A DNA stretch of 64,000 nt. Source: Fistularia commersonii (taxonomy: Eukaryota > Chordata > Actinopteri > Syngnathiformes > Fistulariidae). How positions within the stretch are numbered: the first letter of the stretch is position 1; each line of letters begins with the position of its first letter. The notes below the pieces were generated by a model. It ran no database searches and was not told where the DNA came from. It saw only the letters and a list, made by a program, of their open reading frames with translations. The stretch lies in the NCBI GenBank assembly GCA_037954325.1, contig JBBMNZ010000003.1:8351965-8415964 (forward strand). Reading direction: 5' to 3'. This document shows positions 1 through 10,880 of this stretch, piece by piece. The position numbers and the translations under genes were made by a program.

Positions 1-434
1 ATAACACATGGATAAAGGAAATTTGACTCAAGGGTACAATCTTGCTGTAGCATTTATAACATGAAACGATAAATGTGCGTGGAAAAACTACATACCCTAC
101 TTGAGCAGATCTCTGCGGTGCAACCAGTCAGATACCTTTAGTCACGACAGCTACAACTAAGTCTTATAATAGAGTATTATGGGATAATAAATAATGCATT
201 GGAGGGCTGGGGTTTACAATGCTCTGGTTGTTTTAATACAAAAATCAGGCAATGCACGCACGCACACACAAATACTTATAAACACATATACATATATATA
301 TACACACACACACACACACATATATACACAGTCATGGCCAAAAGTTTTGAGAACGACACAACCATAGAAACATCTGGCAAACACTTAAAAACCTTGAAGG
401 AACAGACCTTGTGAAAGTGTAACACACACACACA

Positions 435-482
<48 letters not shown>

Positions 483-2639
483 CCTCAAAAGGGCAAATAA
501 ATCTCAGCAAACTGAATTCTCTGTGAATCATTCTGCAGAATCTACCCAGTCAGGTGTTGTCTAACACATGTTAATGAATAAATGTACAAAATAAGCACAG
601 CCATCTCTGCGTGCCTTCTTCTCCCCCACAAGCATCCATTCAGTGCAAAACTTTTGGGGAAAAAAAAATTAAAAGGTCAATGGAAATAAATGGATGCAGT
701 TGCTGACACATTCCACCACAGGATATAAATCATATGTATTCTCTTTGTTTATTTTTTCACCCGACGGAAGTAATTGATTAGAGTTGGTGAAAGTTTGGTC
801 TTAAAAAGAAATAAAAACAAATCTGAAATAGCACATTTCTGCACAAGGTTCAATAAGATGTTTGTGTACCTCTGGTACTGTTAAACATCCTTTTCCCCAT
901 CAGATAAAGGAAAATACTAGGTTTCTGATGAAGTTGTTGAAGACACATCCAGCAGAGGGCAGCTCCCAGACTGTGAGGTTCAATATTATGGTTTATTACG
1001 ATGCTGAAATTTAAACAGGGAGTTTTAAATAATGATTAGCGGGGGAAGGAGGCGCTGATCCCCCCTAATTGAAAGTGCACTGTTACGGGTATATTAAGTA
1101 TATTTGACTGAGCATACTCATGATAGGAGGAGACAGCCCATAAAGAATTTCATGACTCTAGTTGCTTAAGGTGGAGTTTGTTTAAAGTATTACAGACAGA
1201 ATCACGGTATTTACATCTTCATCCTAATTTGTAGAAAATACAACTGATTCTAGCTTTAGCACCAGAGAGTTTGGTACATTGTATAGTTTTTTTTATTTTG
1301 TTTATTATATTGCATAGTTTGGTACTGGGACCAGGAAAGTAACTATGATATTGATTGTTAATTGTGGATTCCATTTTTCGTCAATGAGCATTGACCATCA
1401 CCTGGGTCCGAGGAGGGAAGACGGTCAGCTGTTCCAACAGGCTTCGCACGACCCTCCCACATTCTGTCTTTGCGTGAATGTAGACTTCCCGCTTGCTGTC
1501 ACTTTTTGATGACAATATTATGATGCTGATCCCTTACTAGTAGAGTTATTACAAAGGATTTCATTTCATAAAGTAGAGAAATATCCATTATGATCAACAA
1601 GGATCACTAAATATTCTCAGACCAGCATGTGACCGTCACACCAATTGTCATGGCTTATTCAGAATCAACAATTATTCATGAGCCATATGTATATATTTTT
1701 TTTTTTATATTTCATTGAAGGGTTGGGGGGGGGGGGTAAAAGACAAAGGTGGGTGTTCAATCCCCCAGTCGTCCTTTAAGTCTTAAATGCAAAAAAAGAA
1801 AATAAGCCCATCTCAATGATATCTTTATGTTTCCGAAGCTCTTTGGATCGCTGAGGCGGAATCCCTGACAGCTAAAAATATGTCGTAGCTGTCGAAGCGC
1901 AACCTACTGTACTCCCCTCTCTCCAGAGAGAAAGAGAGAGAGAGAGAAAGACAAGGATGCTTTTATCCGACACAATGGAATGTAAAAACTCAAACCTGTC
2001 ATTGTACAGGAACACCCAGTCGGTGACTCGCCTCAGAGGACCCTAACGGAGAAACCTACACGTCGATTCTGATCTTCGATAAAACACTCATGTTGCTTTG
2101 TGTGTTAGTGCGCAAAGAAGAAAAAGACAAAAAAAAAAAAAAAACGGTCCGCCCACACAGCAACATTATTCCATCCCACTGACAAGCCAACAGCCCGCAT
2201 ACACACATCCCAGATGCGGCAATGAAAAATGGGCTACAGGTGGCCCACATCTGCTAGACAGCTATTGGGGTGGGAGCTGGGTTAAAGATGAGGGATTTGC
2301 ATCTTGTAGCATGACTTCATTGGTACCGTTCCGACAAAAAAAAAGGAAAAAAATTGGGAAAAAATAAAGATATGTCACTTTTAAATACAGCCTGTCGCGG
2401 TGCTGTGATCACACTCTCAAGACTATTTGCTCTTTATGAGCATGTTCAGACTGAATGCATCGCTGTAGGGCAATTCACATCTTCACCACCCACTGTGAAG
2501 GGATAGCTATCTGTTATTGGAACATTAATAAAAAAACAAAAATGAACTTTTGCTCTCCTTCCGGACAGGAGGCAGGAGATAACTGGTATCGGAATGATAG
2601 AAATTAATATATAACGGGGTTAAACCGAGACTTCCTGTC
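1..2639. other. Intergenic sequence without a recognised gene
   Basis: I see no exon, RNA gene or convincing open frame here on either strand. The stretch holds an AC/AT-rich microsatellite near 284-330, the CGCA tetranucleotide tract at 422-483, a GA-rich tract near 1920-1950, a G run near 1725-1736 and several A or T runs. The short open frames present are translations of these simple repeats. Confidence 0.6.
422..483. repeat. (CA)n/(CGCA)n microsatellite
   Basis: A short CA run passes into an uninterrupted CGCA tetranucleotide tract of about 48 bp. Alternating purine and pyrimidine of this kind can adopt Z-DNA; that is general knowledge and was not measured here. Confidence 0.95.
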
Positions 2640-2760
2640 CTTTTCGGTTGCTCCATTAAGGGGTCACCGCAGCAAATCATCGGCCTCAATCCTCTGCAGT
2701 CTCTTCTCTCACACCCACAAACTTCATGCCAACTGCATCCCTTCTATCTGACAGTAATTA
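2640..2760 (-). mobile_element. Degenerate LINE fragment, possibly RTE-like
   Basis: The plus strand resembles the antisense of a pyrimidine-rich block (TCACCGCAGCAAATCATC, then CTCTTCTCTCACACC) that I associate with the 3' end of reverse-transcriptase ORFs of RTE-type LINEs in fish. A related fragment lies at 15560-15830. No open frame survives. The family name is from memory and is tentative. Confidence 0.3.
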
Positions 2761-2822
2761 AAATAAGCAAAATATGAGCGTACAGCGGTCCAATCACAGA
2801 CCCATCGGTGGTTCTCCAATGG

Positions 2823-3564
2823 CAGGGGTCTCAGGGCCCTTGGAACAATATTTTTTTGGCCCCCTGCCTGAAATCAAATCTTTGTGTTAGTGCGGACCGC
2901 GTGTTTTTTCTCACATGCATCTGAGGGTTTTATACAGTGGGTTTAAAAAAAAGAAAAGAAAAAAAAACGGGCAAGGAAAAAATGAAAAAGGAACTTTGCA
3001 ATAATTTTTTCCTTCAAAGTTTGAATACAAAATTATTTTTTGATGAAAAAACTCTAGTGACATTGTTAAAACGATCTTTTCTTTTTTCCAAAAAAAAACC
3101 AAACAAACACAAAAACCATAGCAAAACTAAAAAGATTGACTTAATAACCAGAACAGCCACCGCTAGCCCATTAGCCTTGTAAACATTATACCCCCTCTTA
3201 TACATGCTACCCATCAATTTTCTAATAAATTCTAGTGGCAAATTTTCCCACAGTGACAAAATTTTCTCTTTTATCTAAATAATTCTCTTAGGGTGTAATT
3301 TCATAAATTCTTGTTTAATATTCATTTTTGATACTGATTTGTCATGTAATTTTTAGAGGAAGAGTTCATGACAAGATATATATATTCGAATTATAGATTA
3401 AAAAATATAAGATTTTTATAATTTACCTGTTTACCTCCTTTACACTAAAATAAAGGAAAAATTTGGACTTAGTGTTACTTTTAGGTAATTTTACTGGTCC
3501 GGTCCCCTTGACAACAAATCAGGCCGTATGTGGCCCCCCAACCAATATGAGTTTGATACCCCTG
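2823..3564. mobile_element. Non-autonomous hAT-like DNA transposon
   Basis: The element opens with CAGGGGTCTCA and closes with GTTTGATACCCCTG, so the ends form imperfect terminal inverted repeats. Internally it has a 'ggcccc' block near each end and AT-rich, homopolymer-filled sequence between, with no transposase frame. The flanking 8-mers tccaatgg and atctatgg agree at 5 of 8 positions and could be a decayed target duplication. A relative with the same closing sequence is at 61679-62168. The hAT assignment rests on the end sequence and possible 8-bp duplication. Confidence 0.55.
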
Positions 3565-4039
3565 ATCTATGGGAAGCTCATCTCTGATGCAATGAGCATC
3601 TCCACTCCCACCAAGTTCATGTTGGCGTGCAACTAATGATCAGTTGGTCAACAAGCTGCGCTGGATGAAGAGACGACCAGACGATAAATCCTGGAGCGCT
3701 CAACTTATTAGTAATCATCATCATCATCCAGCCGTCAGAGACGGTTCTCAAAGCCACAAGGGGGCACCATCAAGTGCACATGCAATCACCATTACTCTCT
3801 GAAATGATTTGATTAAATAAAATCAATAAATGACTTTTATTACGGGATTCAACAGGATGTTGTTTATTTATTTCTATTGAAGAAAAGTCATTTTTCTATG
3901 ATTTGGGAAGAAAAAAAACCTGGGTTCAAGAAAAAAAAAAAAATTCGGAGTAAATATGAGACATATTTCAGGAGCAACTTGAATTCCCTTTCAAGCTGCG
4001 AAACCCCAAGAGAGTAAAAATATGCAGAGAACGGGATAA

Positions 4040-4275
4040 AAATGGGATGGGGGAGGGATTAAACCACCAGTCTCACATTAGACTGACATTTGTAATGTTA
4101 GTACGCGATGTGGGGTGGGAGGGATGGGGGTATAATGTCAAACTAACTTGTCGAAATCTTCTTGTCTTCTTATCTTGTCAAGTGGGAAGTTTCCCCAATA
4201 TAATGTCAGTTCCCACGACAAACAGATTTCACCATGACCTGGATGACTGAGAACCTCCGCAAACATGTCAGACTA
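4040..4275 (+). repeat. Fragment of a dispersed repeat shared with the 42 kb fold-back
   Basis: The sequence at about 4219-4262, which includes CACCATGACCTGGATGACTG followed by agaacctccgc, closely matches 42340-42375 immediately right of the fold-back element. The two share the order 'aagaagattt / cacgacaaacagattt ... tcaccatgaacctgatgactgagaacctcc'. This suggests a common mobile source. No open frame can be assigned. Confidence 0.45.
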
Positions 4276-4886
4276 AAATTGACTCCACGGCTATGACAAC
4301 GAGAGGATGCAAAAACAAAAAGGTCAGCAGACTTGATGATCTGGATCAGTCATTATCTTATGCAAAGTCATTTATTTCATTCACTCTCTTCACTCGTCTG
4401 GGCAATTTAGGATCTCCGATTCCCCGCTTCTCATGCCTGCAAGACGCTCAACCCCCATTGGTGCGTGGGTGTCGAGGGGAATATGATAAGTTGATGTTCT
4501 ATGAAATGTAATAGGGGTAAAAAAAAAAAATCTTGACCTTGCCTCCCACGCACACAGGCGCACACACTTCATGCCTCCCCTCAGCTCTTTAGTCGTCTTG
4601 CAAAACCCCATCATTTAAGAAGCGGGTTGAATATAGTGCACAAGGTAATGAGCTGTCGGGCTTCATAAAGCTATGTGATCATGAGATACCCAACTAGTGC
4701 AGCCGAACAAATGCTCGAAAACCCCGTCTCTGACATTGTGTCCGTTTTGCGTGACCGAAACACAACCAGTTCCGACATTATCCCGAGGCTACAGATCATA
4801 ACTTTTATTCCCGATATGTTCAACCAAGACATTTCTAATCCTTATATTGTACCGGAGCGAGACAACAACCTGTTCACCGAGCCGCT

Positions 4887-4907
4887 CCCCCCCCCCCCCC
4901 CCCCCCC
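4887..4907. repeat. Poly-C tract
   Basis: An uninterrupted run of 21 C follows gccgct. Similar long C or G runs occur at 29761-29786 and 35136-35150. Such runs are prone to length error in assembly. Confidence 0.95.
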
Positions 4908-5099
4908 GCTCCGAAAATAAAATTGCCTGGAACGGACTCGGCGACGAAAATCATTAACCGCTGACGAAAAACTACAAACGCTTAAAAGAGCAGAAACAAA
5001 GTTCAAGGCTCTTCCGAAAGTCACGCCGTCTCCTCTCTCTCCCTCCCTCCCCGTTCTTGTCTCTCTCTCCTTCATACTCTCGCTCTCAGCCCCCCTTTT

Positions 5100-6420
5100 C
5101 TCTCTGACACCTCACACCATCCAGGCTCCGCGCCAGCATCACCACCACGCCGGCGTTAAAAGCAGATCCAATATGCTTTGTCAGGACACGTGCCGATCTA
5201 GGTAGCGCGTTTGCAAGGGAGGGGCGGCTGATATTCAACCCCCGACTTCTTGAGACTAGCCAAGTCAGGACGTTCTGACCGGCGTGACCTCGGGGTCAGG
5301 CAGGAGTCGAGATTAAAAAATAAAAAGACGACTTGGAAGGACGGGTGTTTTTTGATTTTAAGAGTGGGATCTTTTTGCAGGAGGGGACGTGGAAGCTGCG
5401 TGTCCAAAGAGATGAATTGGTTTGGATATGATGCTCAGCCAGAATCAGGAGCACGGTCTCTCACCCTGACTGCGGACGCAAGTGTGCGTGTGTGTGCGTG
5501 TAGGGTTGCACTCTTTACTCAGGCATTTTCAGACAGCACCAAGTAAGGGAGAGATGATTTTGTGAACGTGTCCGGGTGACAGCTGCGAGGCTGGCTGGGA
5601 CAAGAAATGACAAGAGCAGCCTGTTGACATCATCCTCCCATTCCCGCGACGCCGCGCACGTCTGCTGTGCACACGCAAAATTCAGGAGAACCTGCAGGAG
5701 ACGCGACGTGCTTTCTAAAAAATGATGCTTTTTTTTTAATATTATTATTTGTAAATCAAACATCTAATGAACCCCCTCTTTTTCCCCTCCTCTCTCCCTC
5801 CGCCAACTTTGCACTGCGTGAGTGGGGTGTTCGAGGCTGGACGTGCGTGGGGTTGCAGTCACTCTCACGCCCCGGGGACGCGTTGGGATTTCATGGATTT
5901 TAGGCACGCACAACGCGCGGAGACCCGTGGAAATCTCAGGAGCGCCTGAACCCCCCTCCCGCAAAATAAATTAGAAAAAAAAAAAAAAAAAAAAACATTT
6001 CAGACTGCGCAATCCCCTCCCCACTCCCACGGTGAAAGTCGCAGCGACTTAAAAAGATGTGAAAGAAAGAGTAAAAACGGGCGATCCTTGCCTTGGAAGC
6101 CGAACAGGAAGGCGAATCCGGGCACCCAGATGCTGTAGATCCAGAAGTAACGCATGGCGTCCTTGGTCGGGTCCAGCAGACCAAACTTGGTATCCGGCCG
6201 TGGGTTCCTGGCGAGTTTTCTTGACCTCGAAGAGAGCTATCCTCCGTGGGGGGTTGGCGGTGGAGGGGGGTGGGAACGTCACAGAGAAAGAGCTCGGCGG
6301 CGCCAGCTGAGAGGAACCACGCAAGTGTCGGAGAACCGCGGAGAACTGGGCTCCTCTTGTGGAGCCGCCTGCGCCGGGGTGTGCGGATGTGCCCTGGCCT
6401 CTCCTGCCATCTAGCGTTTT
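5100..6420. promoter_or_regulatory. CpG-rich stretch, possible CpG island or promoter
   Basis: This stretch is clearly richer in C, G and CpG than the AT-rich sequence around it, especially at 5140-5290, 5640-5700, 5820-5950 and 6080-6410. CpG clusters often mark promoters in vertebrates. No gene is confidently seen on either side, though an unexplained minus-strand open frame lies at 6000-6236. It is about 14 kb beyond the 3' end of igsf11, so it would belong to a different transcript if functional. A TATA box or start site could not be fixed. Confidence 0.35.
6000..6236 (-). other. Unrecognised open frame with a hydrophobic segment (candidate exon)
   Basis: This minus-strand frame runs 78 codons stop to stop within the CpG-rich stretch. 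The only early methionine is at 6153-6155, which would leave 51 codons. It reads DTKFGLLDPTKDAMRYFW and continues into IYSIWVPGFAFLFGF, a plausible 15-17 residue membrane segment. It could be part of an exon: CAAG|GCAAGG just after the hydrophobic segment resembles a GC-type donor, and TTCGAG or GCCAG upstream could be acceptors. I do not recognise the family and found no partner exons. Chance is a serious alternative given the GC-rich composition. Confidence 0.2.
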
Positions 6421-7800
6421 TTTTGGGACAAAAAAAAAAAAAAAAGTAGAGGAGAGTGGGTGAGAAGTCAGTGAGCGCCCACACACACACACACACACAC
6501 AGCAGTCTGGTCACTTAGAAGCAGTCTTCAAAACATACTCAAGTTATATCCCTTTTCCTCTGTGTGCTTCAAAAAGTAGTTTTCCATCTGTCAGCACTGA
6601 ACAGGTGACATCCACATCAGACGCCGGCCTATTTCACACAAAACCAAACCAACTATTGTGTTGTGATCACCGTCGCCATGGACCCCCTTATCTGTGTCCT
6701 TATTTATTATTTATTCTTGTTGTGGAAACCCCGTTCCCGCCGTTTGTGATCTCGCCAAATAATTCTGCAGATCCCAGTCATTTTAAAATAAGCCGTGTCA
6801 TCAAATATTCATTAATGACTGCCGAATGATTTGTAACATATGAATAATTAAAAAAGAAAAAAAAAAAAAAAAACGGGGGTCCTGTTTGTGTGTGTGCGCT
6901 CAAAGGGTTACCACATGGATAAAAAGACCCCCCGTCCCCCCGTCCCTTGGATCTTGCGGGATCGGAATAGACGACACCCGAGCTGAACTTGAGATTTCCC
7001 AGTCGACACGTCTGTCATTGTGAGCAGCATTTCATCTCTCAAGTATTTCCCCAACACCTTTAATATCTTGCAAACCAGGACAATATCCGCAGCTGGATCA
7101 GAAGGCGGCCTGTTGTTCTGGCGGGTGTGATAATGCAAATGTGTTGTCACCACACTGTCACTCTCTCACACACACACACAGCAATGTTGAGGATGTGTAT
7201 GGATTTCAAGATTTGCATGATCACCCCTACATACACATCCCTTAAAAAAATAAATAAATAAAAATAAGCCCAAATCCTTGTCTAACGGTGTCAAGCTGTC
7301 TAATATGATCATTTTCCTTGTGTCAGATTCATACAAACCTCTTCGGACAAGTTTATATTCTATCCCAAAGTCCACGTTTCAATAGGTGCTCATGATTCAA
7401 AGCGACAAAATACTGGGTTACAAAACGAATCCCAGTTTTTCTCTGCTGAGAACAAACCGGCCCCAGGGCTGAGCTTCTACAATAGTCCTTTCAAAGATAT
7501 AAATAAAAAGCCTCAAGGCTGTTTTGAATTGTTTATTGTAGCAAATAAATTTAATGAAATTGAAAAATAACAACTTCAAAAGTTCAGCAAAAGTATAAAT
7601 GATGGCCCTTTTAATAGCTTTATTAACATCGCAACCTGGCCTTCAGAGAGGAGCGCAACTGGAATCCAGAATATCTTCCAATTTTGACTTAGATCTCTGA
7701 CAAGTTGTCAAGATATTTGGTGAGGAGCCATCAAGCGAAGAAAAATTAAATAAGCAAACAGCTGGAAAAGAGATATCTGCAGTTTTTCAACATCAGTATA
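6421..7800. other. Intergenic sequence without a recognised gene
   Basis: It holds short CA tracts (6480-6500, 7170-7183), an A run near 6853-6873 and otherwise unique AT-rich sequence. I see no exon or RNA gene. Confidence 0.55.
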
Positions 7801-7802
7801 TA

Positions 7803-8093
7803 TACAGGACTGTCTCAGAAAATTACAGTATTGTGATAAAGTTCTTTTTAATTGCATTACAGAAGATAAAGACAAAAAATACTTTTTCATGATATTCTAA
7901 TATTTTGAGATAGGATTTTTGAGTTTTCTTAAGATGTAAGCCATAATCAGCAATATTGAAATAATAAAAGGCTTGCAATATTTCAGTTGATTTATAATGA
8001 ATCCAGAATGTATGACATTTTTGTTTTTGTAATTGCATTACAGAAGATAAAGAACTTTATCACAATATTCTAATTTTGTGAGGCAGTCCTGTA
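7803..8093 (+). mobile_element. Palindromic MITE-like element, copy 1
   Basis: The 290-bp element begins TACAGGACTGTCTCAGAAAA and ends with the near-complement ...AGGCAGTCCTGTA. The terminal inverted repeats extend inward through attacagaagataaag/ctttat. It is bounded by TA dinucleotides, as in Tc1/mariner-type insertions, though superfamily is not certain. There is no transposase frame. A second copy at 32666-32955 lies in inverted orientation. Confidence 0.75.
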
Positions 8094-9434
8094 TACTTGA
8101 AGTTTTTCTGTTTAGTGTTCCTTCCAAGCAGTTTATCCCTCTAAAGTCCAGAGATGCCTGAATACTGCGAGGGAAATCGCAAAGAACTGCGCGTCAGTAA
8201 GCAGAACAGTGCGGCATTGCCATTTACAAACGCTCATTAATGTTGTATGTATCCAAGCTACAACATTCGTACGACCTCGAGAGGCCGCGCTCGTCTCGAG
8301 GGATATCTTTGGTTTACTTTTCACCTCGTTTCAACATGGCGTGCGAAGGAATTTGAGGCGTCACCCATTTGCATATCACCGTTTCTTCTTTTAAATCCTC
8401 TCCCGTAGATAAACAAGCTCAAAGCTTCCACGAAGGCTTTTTAACCAGGGGGTGCCAAAAGGACGTGAATGATATATATATATTTTTTTTTTTTTGAAAT
8501 GCTTAATAATGCATCAGGTGTGAGCGAATGGTCAAGCGCGACTGCAGGGGCAGTGTACCGAGGCGGTCAACATTTTACGCGTGTTAGCAATAGTTGGGAA
8601 AAATTGCTGGGGATGATGTGAATTATTTAAAACAGATAAAAAAGTCTGTCACTCAGAGAGTAAGCATGCACAGCCTGCTTTAAAAGCACAAAGACCATGT
8701 TAACTCCCAAACTGTTTTTCTTCCGAGGATTAAAAAGACCCACTTTTTGTACAGTCTTCAGTAACTGGGATAAAATGTCTGTTCGAAGTCAGTTACATAA
8801 GTAAGTGACCGTATTTGGAGCCGCTGATGTGTAAGCAATGATTTTGATATGAGGATTCTAATCAAAAGTCCTTGTCCAGATAGACCAAGCTCATCCTTTG
8901 GTTATAATCCTATCTAGTTTCTATCCACATTGATTTTTGAGCACATCGTGACACCAAAAACAAAAAGACAAGAAATTCAGTTTGAGCATTTTTTGCTCAG
9001 TCACTGAGGCGAGACAAAACTATGACTGAACTTTTCCCATGAACTTCTGCTACTTTTGTTGCCATGAATACACACACACACACACACACACACACCTCCA
9101 GCCAGCAACTGAATAATCAGTTTTTCAATAAAAATTTTGTAAGAATAATTCCTTCATAGCCACATCAGTAAAAACCTAACTTACCTTATGAATAATAGTG
9201 TGTATTACATAAATATATTTTTTATTGATTTCGAAAGAATACTTTATGTTAACTTCCACCTTCTCAAACTCCACTTTTATTCTTCTTTTTTCGGGAATTT
9301 TTAGGAAAACTAACGGATGAAAATGTCCTCAATGGGAATTTGTTTTGCAGATAATGTACTTGCATTTGGGAGTAGTAGCAGTTCTGGTGGATTATCAGTC
9401 ATACTGGGATCTGATACCTGACAGATTGTGATGC

Positions 9435-9435
<1 letters not shown>
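8094..9435. other. Intergenic sequence without a recognised gene
   Basis: Apart from a CA microsatellite at 9070-9095 and short A/T runs, this is unique sequence. I see no exon, RNA gene or mobile element in it. Confidence 0.5.

Positions 9436-9499
<64 letters not shown>
9436..9499. repeat. (CA)n microsatellite
   Basis: About 32 uninterrupted CA units. The two overlapping minus-strand open frames here encode only Val-Cys dipeptide runs and are artefacts of the repeat. Confidence 0.95.
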
Positions 9500-9775
9500 G
9501 CCTTGTGCGATAACTCTGCAATAAAAACAAACCACTCGCCATGTTTCCACATTGGTAAGCTACCAGTGTCGGTGCAGGGATGAAGTTGCCACAGCAACCC
9601 ACAACGGGATGGTGATGTCTGAATACATCAAAACTGATCATTTACGAATACCATCACATACGGACAGTACTAAGCGTTGAGAAACCAATTTCCCAAATCT
9701 GATTTCCCTGCAGTCTGACAGGGCCTTTCATTTTCCCTCTTCTGTGTCATTACCGTACATTCTGCCGTATATTAT

Positions 9776-9970
9776 GGGGTGGCACGGCTCAGGGGGTTAG
9801 AGCAGTTAGAGTGCTCGTCCTCTGAACAAAACATTCCTGGTTCGATTCCTTGTTCTTCCTAGCCTGTTAAAGTGTATTTGAGCAAGAAGCTGAACCCCTA
9901 ACTGCTCCACTGGCACTGTTCCTTAGCTGCCTTCTGCTCATGGTTCATCCATGATGGGTTAAATGTGGCG
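9776..9970 (+). mobile_element. tRNA-derived SINE-like element
   Basis: The head resembles a tRNA gene. An A-box-like block (tggcacggctcagggggttagag) is followed by a perfect B box GGTTCGATTCC at 9839-9849. After this comes the 'gtgtatttgagcaagaagctgaacccctaa' body I associate with common fish SINEs. It would have been copied by pol III transcription and LINE-driven reverse transcription. The 3' limit is uncertain. Confidence 0.6.
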
Positions 9971-10544
9971 GTCAAATTTCACTGATGTTGTGCTTTATGC
10001 ATGACTTAACTGGACTTCTTTCTTCTGTCTGTTTGGTAACCAGTGATGCAATTCTCATTCGTCCCCAAATAAAGGCTGTGGCTGAAAAGTTTGTAAAATA
10101 CTCATTATTATCATTAGAGTGAGCGTGGGATTGTATTTAATGATAAATCACCTCTGTAATTTCATTTCTGCATGCTGAATCAGCCTCGGAAGGGGCTATC
10201 ACAGAAAACAGTGCGTGGGTGTGTGTATGTGTGTTTGTGGCGGGTCCCTGCAGGCAGGCCTGACAGCAAACACTTCGCTCTCACAACTACAGACAGGTTA
10301 GAGTTTTCAATTAACCCGCTACGTGTCTCAGGTCCGCGGGAGAAAGTGGGAAACCCAGAAAGAACCCACACTTCTGCTCAGACAGAGCACAAGGGCCTTG
10401 GCCTGCTGGTTGGTTCAAACCTTGAACCCTCTGTCTGTGGAGAGACAGTGGTAAACACTGTCCTCCTGTGCTTTCTATTAAGAACAACCACCCCCTTTCC
10501 CTCTGGGTGCAGTCTGACTCAGAACCATAGGCCAAGCGCAGTTT

Positions 10545-10880
10545 GTAGTTCAGCACCATGGACAGCGCCATTGCGCGGCACCCGTCATTTCAGCACCATG
10601 GACAGCGACACAACTGCGCGCTTCGCTGAAGTTTATATTATATTTACATTATTGTCATTTTGCAGACGCTTTTATCCAAAATATTCAGTCACCAAAGATC
10701 CAAAGTATAAGTAGTGATCACTCTACCAAATAGCCATCTCAAAACCATATACAGACATTCATCTCGTTTTTTTTTTTTTGTTTGTTTTTTTTTAGTTCAG
10801 GACCGTGGACAGCGCTAGTGTCACTGAACCCGCTTCAGTGTGAGGTTTCAGCACCATGGACACAGCCTGCACTTCTGACT
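10545..10880 (+). repeat. Composite repeat with CAGCACCATGGACAGCG units
   Basis: The motif CAGCACCATGGACAGCG or a near variant occurs four times (about 10551, 10590, 10797 and 10849). Between them lies 'attgtcattttgcagacgcttttatccaaa', a block I recognise as part of a repeat widely dispersed in ray-finned fish. The 180-codon plus-strand frame at 10172-10714 runs into this repeat and shows no domain, so it is not called a gene. Confidence 0.5.

Noticed and set aside
5936..6514. Minus-strand frame of 192 codons
   Set aside because: It crosses a CA microsatellite and A/T homopolymers, giving Val-Cys and poly-Phe runs. Its composition follows the GC-rich DNA rather than any domain. Another frame in the same stretch looks more protein-like and is listed as a weak candidate.
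9839..9849. Perfect B box considered as a functional tRNA gene
   Set aside because: No anticodon stem or acceptor stem pairing is evident, and the downstream body is that of a fish SINE.
10172..10714. Plus-strand frame of 180 codons
   Set aside because: Its 3' half runs through a dispersed repeat with repeated CAGCACCATGGACAGCG units, and no domain or splice context is seen.
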